Below, piece after piece: positions 16,078-22,084 of a DNA stretch of 22,775 nucleotides. Made by a program: the position numbers and the translations under genes. The stretch covers positions 1-22,775 of the IMG/VR virus record IMGVR_UViG_3300030060_006292. One strand, written 5' to 3'. Below the pieces are notes generated by a model. That model saw only the letters and a program-made list of their open reading frames with translations, ran no database searches and had not been told where the DNA came from. Source of the DNA: a virus. The number at the start of each line of letters is the position of its first letter. Position 1 is the stretch's first letter.

Positions 16078-16434
16078 ATGGATCCAACAACGACACATGA
16101 GATATTTTTAAACCTAGCCACCAACAGCCCGTTTTTAGCGTTTGTTATGTACAACTGGTATAGCATGAGCAAACAAAACGAGGAATACAGAAAAGAAATG
16201 AAAGCCGATCGTGATGCGTATGAGGATAAGCGAGAAAAAGCAATTGAAGAGATACGAGGCAGGTATATAAAAGTGATTGACGATTTAAAAGAGGACAAAA
16301 AAGGCGGCATAGAGGATCGACTCGCAAGCATGGAAAAGGCGATCAAAAAACTCTTTGTGATGATCGACAAACTGAAAGAAGAGATCAACGATTTAAAAAT
16401 AAAAGAATCCGCGCGTGACTTGCGAGATCGGTGA
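16078..16434 (+). CDS. One-TM coiled-coil protein, BhlA/UviB-like holin candidate
   Basis: The 118-residue product has a moderately hydrophobic segment near residues 9-28 (IFLNLATNSPFLAFVMYNWY) followed by a long, highly charged helix (KQNEEYRKEMKADRDAYEDKREKAIEEIRGRY...) that looks like a continuous coiled coil with heptad character. The layout resembles BhlA/UviB-type bacteriocin holins, which are short, start with one membrane segment and continue with a charged helix. It begins one base after the stop of the L,D-transpeptidase-like gene, with AGAGG upstream, and is followed by a strong terminator. It could also be a spanin-like or tail-anchoring protein; sequence identity to a known holin was not testable. 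Confidence 0.55.
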   Translation: MDPTTTHEIFLNLATNSPFLAFVMYNWYSMSKQNEEYRKEMKADRDAYEDKREKAIEEIRGRYIKVIDDLKEDKKGGIEDRLASMEKAIKKLFVMIDKLKEEINDLKIKESARDLRDR

Positions 16435-16483
16435 TACAATAGAGTTTGCGGGGCTAATCGACCCGCGTGAGATATGTGAGGCG

Positions 16484-16513
16484 GCCCTATTGTGTAATGC
16501 AATAGGGCTTTTT
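16484..16513 (+). terminator. Strong rho-independent terminator after the lysis genes
   Basis: A perfect 9-bp stem GCCCTATTG/CAATAGGGC (16484-16492 with 16500-16508) with a 7-nt loop is followed by TTTTT. A smaller GC hairpin (CGGG/CCCG) lies just upstream near 16449-16465. This separates the tail-lysis block from the exonuclease-fibre block. Confidence 0.9.
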
Positions 16514-16533
16514 CGCAATTCAAGGAGCAATAT

Positions 16534-17169
16534 ATGAAATTTGTTATACTAGACACAGAAACGACCGGCCTGCGCTCGTATCATCATGAGATCGTAAGTT
16601 TTGCAGGTATCAAGGTAAATGCACAACTCCAAGAGATTGACAGGTTGGTGATAAAAATTAGACCGAAATACCCAGAAAGAGCAGACAAAGAAGCCATGAA
16701 AATCAACGGCTACTCTCCGGCACGGTGGGCGGGTGCGATGGATCCAGAGATTGCAGGCCCGAAGATAGCCGAATTTATGGCCGGATGTACGCCGGTCGCT
16801 CACAATTGGGCGTTTGATCGTGGTTTTATCTTGGCGCTCTTCAAGAGCATAAAAAGGCCGGATCTCCGTATCATGCGGCGCGGCATCGATACAATTGCGC
16901 TCTCTATTGCTGCTTTTGCACCGTATGGCGTTAAAAGCTATTCTCTTGATGCAATCGGCCAGCTTTTCGGATGGCCGAGACAGCTACACCGTGCCGAGGC
17001 GGATGCGGTGATGTGTCTCGCATTGTTTCGGACGATATACCCGACAAGCATAAAAACATCGATCAAGATACATGTATTGATGCTGTACGCCAAAGCGCGC
17101 GGCCTGATCAATCCTTTGGGTAGTGCGTTCGGCTTGATGGCCTCGTGGAGTCTGATATGTCAAATTTGA
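16534..17169 (+). CDS. DnaQ-like 3'-5' exonuclease (DEDDh family)
   Basis: All five signature residues are present: Asp7 and Glu9 in FVILDTETTG (ExoI), Asp95 in AHNWAFDRGF (ExoII), and His152 with Asp157 in HRAEADAVMC (ExoIII, DEDDh type). Such enzymes are metal-dependent 3'-5' DNA or RNA exonucleases, either proofreading subunits or free nucleases. This one has only the exonuclease domain plus about 40 residues, without a polymerase. AAGGAG lies upstream of ATG 16534, directly after a strong terminator, and no convincing promoter is visible in the short gap, so transcription likely reads through. Placement between lysis and fibre genes, away from replication genes, is odd. Family assignment is firm; substrate is unknown. 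Confidence 0.88.
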   Translation: MKFVILDTETTGLRSYHHEIVSFAGIKVNAQLQEIDRLVIKIRPKYPERADKEAMKINGYSPARWAGAMDPEIAGPKIAEFMAGCTPVAHNWAFDRGFILALFKSIKRPDLRIMRRGIDTIALSIAAFAPYGVKSYSLDAIGQLFGWPRQLHRAEADAVMCLALFRTIYPTSIKTSIKIHVLMLYAKARGLINPLGSAFGLMASWSLICQI

Positions 17170-17555
17170 ATCTTGCAGTTATGGCGAGCACCAACACCGC
17201 CACCGGTATCGGCACGGGCTACGATACAGCGAAAGCGGTCTCTTTAGAGCAGGATCTTTTTGCACGTAGTCAGATCAGCGTGCTTGCATCAATGCTTGAG
17301 GTGCAGTTTACAAATATATCAGGTGCAACCAAGATCAATTGCTGTCTGTCAAGAGATCCCGCCGGCGATGATTTTGTTTTAACGGACACACAAACCACCA
17401 TACAAACCGGCCTCACAACCGATTCAAAGGGGGCCGCATTGATTCGGCTTGATGTTGTTATTAAGGATTTGAACGACAACATTCTTTACTTGCATGTCAA
17501 GACTAATGCAGGTACATTAGATATAAATTCAGCCGGTCTAACGTTTAGGTATTGA
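17157..17555 (+). CDS. Small beta-rich structural protein (132 aa), fibre-associated
   Basis: The frame opens at GTG 17145, but ATG 17157 has GGAG (17147-17150) at 6-nt spacing and is the better start; it overlaps the exonuclease end by 13 nt. The product (SNLNLAVMASTNTATGIGTG...) has alternating polar and hydrophobic strands and Gly/Thr-rich turns (TDTQTTIQTGLTTDSKGAALIRL, AGTLDINSAGLTFRY), typical of small phage fibre or tip proteins. No named family is recognised. Adjacent genes encode another small beta protein and the tail fibre, so a receptor-binding or fibre accessory role is likely. Confidence 0.6.
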   Translation: MSNLNLAVMASTNTATGIGTGYDTAKAVSLEQDLFARSQISVLASMLEVQFTNISGATKINCCLSRDPAGDDFVLTDTQTTIQTGLTTDSKGAALIRLDVVIKDLNDNILYLHVKTNAGTLDINSAGLTFRY

Positions 17556-17562
17556 TCAAATT

Positions 17563-17850
17563 ATGGCTATTGCAAACGCATTTAATAGAGATGGTGGTAC
17601 CGGATCAGAATCAAGCGGATCCGGATTTGAGATTATACTCGAGGATCTGACGGCATCCGTCAACGGAGAGCGAACGCAATTTACTTGCTCGCAAAACTAT
17701 GACGCCAATAGTCTGATCGTTTACATCAACGGACTACGACAGCGACAAAATACGGTCGGTCAGGTTGGATTAAATCAATTTACACTCAGCCCCGCACCGG
17801 TATCCGGTGACATTCTTGAGGTTGAATACACGATCCAAACACAAAACTAA
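17563..17850 (+). CDS. Small tail-fibre-like module with NGL turn (95 aa)
   Basis: The protein has a Gly/Ser-rich N-terminal linker, then a compact beta domain: LTASVNGERTQFTCSQNYDANSLIVYINGLRQRQ...LNQFTLSPAPVSGDILEVEYTIQ. The order of strands with LxVYxNGLxQ and APxSGDxxxVxY is a recurrent module in phage tail fibres. The related VYVNGL sequence also occurs near the C-terminus of the fibre at 17864-19387. Only a weak AGG lies before ATG 17563, so translation is probably coupled to the upstream gene. Likely a fibre or tip subunit. Confidence 0.6.
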   Translation: MAIANAFNRDGGTGSESSGSGFEIILEDLTASVNGERTQFTCSQNYDANSLIVYINGLRQRQNTVGQVGLNQFTLSPAPVSGDILEVEYTIQTQN

Positions 17851-17863
17851 CGGAGGCCATAAC

Positions 17864-19387
17864 ATGGCAATTCAAATCAGAGGCGGTCAAATTAAATCCG
17901 CTACAATCACCGGCACGCAGCTTGCAACCGGATCCATAGACAACAGCAACCTATTCGCTTCAGCGGTCGTCAATGCGGCGGCTCTCGCGGCCGATTCGGT
18001 CGTATCGGCGAAAATCGCAGACGGGGCCATTGATAGCACCGCATACCTTGCAAATTCAGTCGTTACAGCGGCAAAGATCAACCTCACCGGATCGTTTGAT
18101 TTTTCAAGCGGTACCTTGAGAGCGAGCACACCGAGCGCAAACACAGACGTAGCCAATAAGGCATATGTCGACTCTATCCAGAGCGGAATTCATTGGAAAG
18201 AGAGCGTTATCTGTGCATCTACCGCAAATGTTGACCTCTCAAGCGCACCGGCCGCGATCGATGGTGTAACACTCTCTACAGATGATCGAGTATTGATTAA
18301 GTCTCAGACCACCGCAAGCGCTAACGGTATCTATGTTTTTGCTGGATCTGGATCTGCGATGTCACGCGCTACAGATGCCGACAGTGCGGCCGAATTGAAT
18401 GGTGCCGCTGTCTTTGTTCAACAAGGATCTACAAATTCGGATATGGGTTATATCCAGACCGCAGATATCACAAATCTTGGATCTGATACAATCACATTTA
18501 CCCAGTTTACCGGACTCGGACAGATTACGGCTGGTGACGGTCTCCAAAAAACTGCTAATACAATCTCGGTTGATCTTAGTGCGAACAGTGGTCTTCAGAT
18601 CTCCTCTGGAGAGCTTGAATTAAACGCGGGTCAAGGTGTTGAGCTTTCCGGTGGCGCTCTCAAAGCAAAGCTTGATGGATCAACGCTGGCTCTCTCTGCA
18701 TCTGGTCTTAAAGTTGGAACGATCACATCGTCCGAGATCGGTGCCAATGCGGTAACCGGTAGCGCCATCGCAGACGGCGCCGTTGGTGATTCTGCTATGT
18801 TAGCTGACTCGGTTGTTTCTTCGGCTAAAATTGCTTCAAATGCAATTACCGAGGCCAAAGTAGCGACAGGCGCGATCAGCCTTAATAAATTGGCTGCAAA
18901 CTCCGTTGACGCTAGTAAAATCGCAACAAGCGTTGCCGGTTCTGGTTTGAGCGGTGGCGGTGGATCTGCTCTTGCTGTTGATGTTGATGATAGTTCTATC
19001 GAGGTCGGTGGATCTGGTCTCAATATTAAAGCGAATGGTATCGCGGCGGCTATGTTGCAGAGTGCTTCCGTAGAGTCGGCCAAAGTGGCAGCAAACGCGA
19101 TCACAGTCGACAAAATCGGCGCTCGTTTTTATCAAGAGGGTTTTCAGGTCAGCGGATCAAGCACTTCCACTCTTGATCTTTCTCGCGCTGTGAATAGCGG
19201 ATTCTTTGCCGGTGTTCAAGTTTATGTTAACGGTCTGGCGATGCTCAATAACACCGCAACCGGCGACACACCAAGCAACAATTCTGATTTTGCTATCGCG
19301 AACAATGGAGCGGGATCAGTGGGGCGCGTTACATTCGGCGCGAATCTCGTAAATGGTGACGCTGTCGTCTGTGCTTATTTTACCTAG
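17864..19387 (+). CDS. Tail fibre protein with beta-repeat regions
   Basis: ATG 17864 is chosen over the earlier in-frame start at 17807 because CGGAGG lies 8 nt upstream and the earlier one overlaps the previous gene. The product (507 aa) has short repeats around ADSVVSAKIADGAI and ANAVTGSAIADGAV in two blocks (about residues 20-75 and 285-365), suggesting a triple-stranded beta fibre. Between them is a common fibre module: ANKAYVDSIQSGIHWKES, IDGVTLSTDDRVLIKSQTTAS, NGIYVFAGSGSAMSRATDAD, ending FTQFTGLGQITAGDGLQKTANTISV. The C-terminus contains VQVYVNGLAM and a final beta segment. It probably binds the host surface. A strong terminator follows. Confidence 0.82.
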   Translation: MAIQIRGGQIKSATITGTQLATGSIDNSNLFASAVVNAAALAADSVVSAKIADGAIDSTAYLANSVVTAAKINLTGSFDFSSGTLRASTPSANTDVANKAYVDSIQSGIHWKESVICASTANVDLSSAPAAIDGVTLSTDDRVLIKSQTTASANGIYVFAGSGSAMSRATDADSAAELNGAAVFVQQGSTNSDMGYIQTADITNLGSDTITFTQFTGLGQITAGDGLQKTANTISVDLSANSGLQISSGELELNAGQGVELSGGALKAKLDGSTLALSASGLKVGTITSSEIGANAVTGSAIADGAVGDSAMLADSVVSSAKIASNAITEAKVATGAISLNKLAANSVDASKIATSVAGSGLSGGGGSALAVDVDDSSIEVGGSGLNIKANGIAAAMLQSASVESAKVAANAITVDKIGARFYQEGFQVSGSSTSTLDLSRAVNSGFFAGVQVYVNGLAMLNNTATGDTPSNNSDFAIANNGAGSVGRVTFGANLVNGDAVVCAYFT

Positions 19388-19423
19388 TATCTGACATAAA
19401 AAACTTGCTCCTTGAGTTTTTGG

Positions 19424-19451
19424 CCCTGCCGTTATAACGGTGGGGTTTTTT
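19424..19451 (+). terminator. Rho-independent terminator ending the structural gene block
   Basis: CCC...CCGTTATAACGG...GGG forms a hairpin (centre near 19434; inner stem CCGTT/AACGG, outer CCC/GGG joined by two G-U pairs), followed by TTTTTTAT. It ends the fibre transcript before the early-type promoter at 19472. Confidence 0.82.
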
Positions 19452-19471
19452 ATGTTTTCTAAAGAAACTTG

Positions 19472-19500
19472 TTGACAAGGTAATACCTTGAAAGTATAAC
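19472..19500 (+). promoter_or_regulatory. Rightward sigma70-like promoter with perfect palindromic operator
   Basis: TTGACA (19472-19477) and TATAAC (19495-19500) lie 17 bp apart. The perfect 15-bp palindrome CAAGGTAATACCTTG fills 19476-19490, overlapping the -35 end and spacer. It drives the 105-aa gene and the replication initiator. Confidence 0.85.
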
Positions 19501-19531
19501 TAAAGAGAACAACAACAAAGGAGCATAAACA

Positions 19532-19849
19532 ATGTATTACATAAGAGTCAAGTATTACTTTCATCAAGGCACACACAACGCACCCAAAAGCGGCGCGCTT
19601 CGTATCGGCCTTAATGGTATCAAGGAGCTAACCACAGAGAAAAAGATTGGCGGCCGGTCTTGCCCGATCTACATGATGGAATCAAGACAAGAGGCGTTAC
19701 AGCAGATCGAACGGATTACGGGCGGCTCTTTGTACCAATACAGCAAAAGCACATATACAACTTATTCAGTCAATGAGCTTCGTTATGGTGAGTATAGTGA
19801 GCCAGAGTATACAATAATCAAAAAGACAACACAAAACAAAGGGGCATAA
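19532..19849 (+). CDS. Hypothetical protein (105 aa), first gene of the replication operon
   Basis: No family is recognised. The product is rich in Tyr and basic residues (MYYIRVKYYFHQGTHNAPKSG, LYQYSKSTYTTYSVNELRYGEY), with a probable helix at SRQEALQQIERI; it could be a small nucleic acid-associated or inhibitory protein. There is no membrane segment. The start is fixed by AAAGGAG in the common CAACAACAA leader, about 30 nt below the operator promoter at 19472-19500. It ends 3 nt before the replication initiator gene, with its own ribosome site (AAAGGGG) there for the next gene, so the two are co-transcribed. Confidence 0.7.
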   Translation: MYYIRVKYYFHQGTHNAPKSGALRIGLNGIKELTTEKKIGGRSCPIYMMESRQEALQQIERITGGSLYQYSKSTYTTYSVNELRYGEYSEPEYTIIKKTTQNKGA

Positions 19850-19852
19850 ACA

Positions 19853-20920
19853 ATGAGCAGCAATACAAAACCATTCACACAAATAAACCTCGAAGATCTT
19901 GCCGGCCTTCGAGGTTTGGGCGCATCTTCCATCCTGGTCTATATGGCTCTTCGCATTTATGGCGGAAAAGACAGCCGTGCATGGCCATCACAAGAGCGAA
20001 TCAGTAAAGATCTAAACATGCCAATTGGATCGGTTCGAAGAGCAATGGCACAGCTCAGAAAACAAGAGGCTATCATCAAGACCGATGCAAAAACAAAAAG
20101 CCCGACATATCAGATCCGAGATCTGAGTATCGCAGATATGCGATGTCAGAAAAAACCGGAGGATCTCAATTGTGAGATCCCAGTATCGCAGATACGAGAT
20201 GTCAATATCGCAGATACGAGATCTGAGGATCTCAGATCCGATCCCCTAATATATAAAGAATATATAAAAGAAAATATACATTTAATAAATAAAACGCATA
20301 GCACACCAAAACAGATCGATAGTACAGATAACAAAAAGAGGGAGTCTAGCGACTCGCTTGAGATGGACGAACTTGATCTCTTATTTGTAGAGCTTTGGAA
20401 TAAGCACAGTGTTACGCATGGTATGACAGCCAAGAGCGGCAACCCGATCCAAGACTGGAAACGGGTCAAGGAAAGAGTTGGAATTCATCAAGCAGAAAGA
20501 GGTCTTAAAACGCTTGATTTAAAAATGAGCGCATCCGGTCGGGCTTGGCAATCCTTCGCCGGTGGTCGCTGGGTTCTCAAATTAGAAGCATGGATCAAGA
20601 GAGAGGATGAGAAGCCGATCGATCGCCGTGATTCCAAATATTTATCCGGCTCGATAGAGGTTGACCGGCGCGATCTCAATAAACACCGGCAAGAGGCAAG
20701 AGAGGCCAAAGAGGCAAATGAAAGAGCGCAGGCTATCGCGCTAGAGTCGGACACCGCTTCGCGCGGGTTGTGGCGTGAGTTTCGGCTTAATAATCAAGAG
20801 TGGTCCGATCTTGTTGATGCGGTGCAAAAATGGAAGCAAACCTTTCTTACCGAAGAGCTGCGAAAGGAGATTGAGAACGATCCACACCTCGAAGATTTTG
20901 CAATGATAATAAATATTTGA
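19853..20920 (+). CDS. Winged-helix replication initiation protein candidate
   Basis: The 355-residue protein has an N-terminal winged-helix domain (residues about 18-95: SILVYMALRIYGG, WPSQERISKDLNMPIGSVRRAMAQLRKQEAI), as in phage replication initiators such as lambda O-type and DnaD-type organisers. Residues about 90-125 contain the protein repeat QIRDLSIADMR / QIRDVNIADTR, encoded by the DNA repeats of the putative origin. A low-complexity linker, a helical domain (LLFVELWNKHSVTHGMTAKS..WKRVKERVG; GRAWQSFAGGRWVLKLEAWIKRE), and a charged C-terminal helix follow; the WVLKLEAWI-type part resembles the C-terminal regions of helicase-loading phage proteins. GGGGC-containing ribosome site precedes ATG 19853. 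The initiator role is inferred from the fold plus embedded iterons. A transcription regulator is the alternative. Confidence 0.68.
   Translation: MSSNTKPFTQINLEDLAGLRGLGASSILVYMALRIYGGKDSRAWPSQERISKDLNMPIGSVRRAMAQLRKQEAIIKTDAKTKSPTYQIRDLSIADMRCQKKPEDLNCEIPVSQIRDVNIADTRSEDLRSDPLIYKEYIKENIHLINKTHSTPKQIDSTDNKKRESSDSLEMDELDLLFVELWNKHSVTHGMTAKSGNPIQDWKRVKERVGIHQAERGLKTLDLKMSASGRAWQSFAGGRWVLKLEAWIKREDEKPIDRRDSKYLSGSIEVDRRDLNKHRQEAREAKEANERAQAIALESDTASRGLWREFRLNNQEWSDLVDAVQKWKQTFLTEELRKEIENDPHLEDFAMIINI
20106..20296 (+). other. Putative origin of replication: iterons, palindromes and AT-rich tract inside the initiator gene
   Basis: TATCGCAGATACGAGAT occurs twice perfectly (20184-20200, 20206-20222) with variants at 20128 (TATCGCAGATATGCGAT) and 20108 (TATCAGATCCGAGAT). 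Two dyads lie among them: GGATCTCA/TGAGATCC (20161-20180) and GATCTGAG/CTCAGATC (20220-20238). Eight GATC sites fall within 20113-20243. An almost pure A/T stretch follows at 20246-20294, a candidate DNA unwinding element. The layout is that of lambda ori inside the O gene. Confidence 0.65.
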
Positions 20921-20939
20921 AAAAAGTTTTGTTATTTAC

Positions 20940-20968
20940 TTGACCAACGTAATACCTTGATATATATA
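20940..20968 (+). promoter_or_regulatory. Rightward sigma70-like promoter with operator (one mismatch)
   Basis: TTGACC (20940-20945) and TATATA (20963-20968) are 17 bp apart. The spacer holds CAACGTAATACCTTG (20945-20959), the operator with one changed base in the left arm. It drives the ArdC-like to ribbon-helix-helix operon. Confidence 0.78.
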
Positions 20969-21004
20969 TTAAGTACAACAACAAAACAACAAAGGAGCAA
21001 AACA

Positions 21005-21280
21005 ATGACACCAACAAACGCACTCACAGAAAGACAGTATCAAGGCGGCAACATCTTCACTCTTCTACAAACTGGATATGAAAATCAAATCTGGGCTACT
21101 TATCGCCAATGGAAGCAGCTCGGTAAGCAAGTACAAAAAGGTCAAAAGGGTGTGAGGCTTATCAAGATCGTTACAGTAGAGAATCTTAAAGCCGGCGAAA
21201 AAGTTACAAAGCAAGTGCCTCGAGGCTTTACGGTTTTTAATGTGGCGCAAGTCAAAGACATTGAAGAGAAAGCAGCATAG
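21005..21280 (+). CDS. Stand-alone ArdC N-terminal domain (DUF1738-like), putative antirestriction protein
   Basis: The start is ATG 21005, with AAAGGAG in the CAACAAAGGAG leader; the frame extends upstream only through the promoter. The 91-residue product matches the N-terminal domain of ArdC antirestriction proteins: YQGGNIFTLL, WATYRQWKQLGKQVQKGQKG, then GFTVFNVAQVKDIE at the C-terminus, corresponding to the family's fNvlLL, WlTfkQaxxlGgxVrkGekg and fNVfNveQ blocks. In ArdC proteins this part binds single-stranded DNA and a C-terminal metallopeptidase domain follows; here that domain is absent and the protein ends after the N-terminal block. Protection of incoming phage DNA is a possible role. 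A hairpin follows. Confidence 0.75.
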   Translation: MTPTNALTERQYQGGNIFTLLQTGYENQIWATYRQWKQLGKQVQKGQKGVRLIKIVTVENLKAGEKVTKQVPRGFTVFNVAQVKDIEEKAA

Positions 21281-21288
21281 AGACAACC

Positions 21289-21306
21289 GGCCGCCTTCGG
21301 GCGGTC
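21289..21306 (+). terminator. UUCG-loop hairpin after the ArdC-like gene (weak terminator or processing site)
   Basis: CCGCC-TTCG-GGCGG (21291-21304) forms a very stable hairpin with GG/TC closing pairs. It starts with the same ACAACCGGCCGCC module as the two leftward terminators, but only CATTT follows, so it may attenuate rather than end transcription. Confidence 0.5.
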
Positions 21307-21329
21307 ATTTACAACAAAGGAGCAAAACA

Positions 21330-21506
21330 ATGAGAGAATACAACCCACCGCTAGAGCAAAGAGCGCAGTATGCACGATGGCTTTTACATGTCGCGCTTGA
21401 TGTTCTTAATAGACTAGATGACTACAAAGATCCGAACAAAGCCAAAGCAAGCGCAATTCGTGCAATCGAGACAGCTATGAAAGAGTTAAAGGGAGCAAAA
21501 CAATGA
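21330..21506 (+). CDS. Small hypothetical protein (58 aa)
   Basis: The start at ATG 21330 is fixed by AAAGGAGCAAAACAATG; the open frame further upstream runs back into the ArdC-like gene. The product (MREYNPPLEQRAQYARWLLHVALDVLNRLDDYKDPNKAK...) appears as two amphipathic helices; no family is recognised. Its stop overlaps the next start (ATGA), with another GGAG ahead of that gene. Leader sequence and tight coupling support a true gene; a helical adaptor or small regulator is possible. Confidence 0.65.
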   Translation: MREYNPPLEQRAQYARWLLHVALDVLNRLDDYKDPNKAKASAIRAIETAMKELKGAKQ

Positions 21507-21760
21507 GAGTATATAATCTCGGAGATCGAGTGCTTGCAAAAACCGACATTATGCGGTGCAAGATTCTCGGAACGATACAACAAATACATAACGATAAAAT
21601 ACTGGTCGTTTTTGATCATGAAATTCGCGGCAAAGGTGAGGCTTGGGTCTCGCGTTCGCTGGTCTATCCATCTCAGACAGAAGAGCCGATCGAGGTTAAG
21701 AATCGCAAACTCAAACAACAAGCAAGAAAGGTTATAAATAACCTAGAGGTGATCAAATGA
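21503..21760 (+). CDS. Small SH3/KOW-like beta-barrel protein (85 aa)
   Basis: GGAGC lies upstream of ATG 21503, which overlaps the previous stop. The first 55 residues (VYNLGDRVLAKTD...ILGTIQQIHNDKILVVFDHEI...EAWVSRSLVYP) have the strand spacing of a Tudor/KOW/SH3-type small beta barrel: G-D-x-V start, GTIxxI, KxLVxFD, and a final strand. The C-terminal 30 residues are a basic helix. Such folds bind nucleic acid or peptides. The assignment is by pattern only. The gene ends with ATGA overlapping the 73-aa gene. Confidence 0.6.
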   Translation: MRVYNLGDRVLAKTDIMRCKILGTIQQIHNDKILVVFDHEIRGKGEAWVSRSLVYPSQTEEPIEVKNRKLKQQARKVINNLEVIK

Positions 21761-21978
21761 AAAAGAACTACAAAAACCGCGCGATGCGTACCGAAGCCAA
21801 TGAACCGATCCGACAGTCCAACTCTACCGGCAAGCCCGAAGAGAAGATCCGGATCTATCTTGGCGCGCCACATCGAGAGAAGGCCGAGCAAATTGCAAAA
21901 CGCCTTAACGTGTCCTTAGAGCAACTTATTGAGAGATATATTTGTCAAATGGTTGCAGATGGAAGATGGCCGCGATAG
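21757..21978 (+). CDS. Ribbon-helix-helix-like DNA-binding protein candidate
   Basis: The 73-residue product has a disordered basic N-terminus (MKKNYKNRAMRTEANEPIRQS) and then KIRIYLGAPHREKAEQIAKRLNVSLEQLIERYICQMV, which has the strand-helix-helix pattern of Arc/CopG proteins: a short strand RIYL, helix with EKAEQIAKRL, turn NVS, second helix EQLIERYI. Proteins of this fold bind DNA as dimers and often repress their own operon. It is the last gene of the operon driven by the operator promoter at 20940, so it could be the regulator of the shared operator, but no direct evidence links them. Start is in ATGA overlap. Confidence 0.5.
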   Translation: MKKNYKNRAMRTEANEPIRQSNSTGKPEEKIRIYLGAPHREKAEQIAKRLNVSLEQLIERYICQMVADGRWPR

Positions 21979-21983
21979 AATTA

Positions 21984-21998
21984 AAAGGATGATCCTTT
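21984..21998. repeat. 15-bp palindrome AAAGGATGATCCTTT
   Basis: This is a perfect dyad of 7-bp arms around one base, just after the stop codon of the ribbon-helix-helix gene. It is unlike the promoter operator in sequence and not near a promoter. It could be a protein site or an RNA hairpin. Confidence 0.45.
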
Positions 21999-22029
21999 CT
22001 GGGGATCGTTCCTTTGTAATTGTTGTTTA

Positions 22030-22070
22030 GAGCCGGTGTGTAATGACAAGCACCGGCTCTTTTCGTTTTT
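22030..22070 (+). terminator. Rho-independent terminator after the ribbon-helix-helix gene
   Basis: A perfect 9-bp stem GAGCCGGTG/CACCGGCTC (22030-22038 with 22051-22059), 12-nt loop, is followed by TTTTCGTTTTT. It ends the operon that starts at 20940. Confidence 0.88.
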
Positions 22071-22084
22071 CTGCAAAATAATCC

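Noticed and set aside
16412-16440. Promoter with TACAAT -10 at the end of the holin candidate gene
   Set aside because: No acceptable -35 box at 16-18 bp, and any transcript would meet the terminator at 16484-16513.
16065-16556. 163-codon open frame antisense to the holin candidate
   Set aside because: It crosses the strong terminator and lacks a ribosome site; the coding strand has a coiled-coil gene with a good start.
18631-19113. 160-codon open frame antisense to the tail fibre gene
   Set aside because: It is a low-complexity Ala/Pro/Ser/Thr shadow of the fibre repeats, with no ribosome site or promoter.
20106-20245. Possible CRISPR array
   Set aside because: Repeats are imperfect, closely packed without unique equal-length spacers, and in frame inside a protein gene; iterons fit better.
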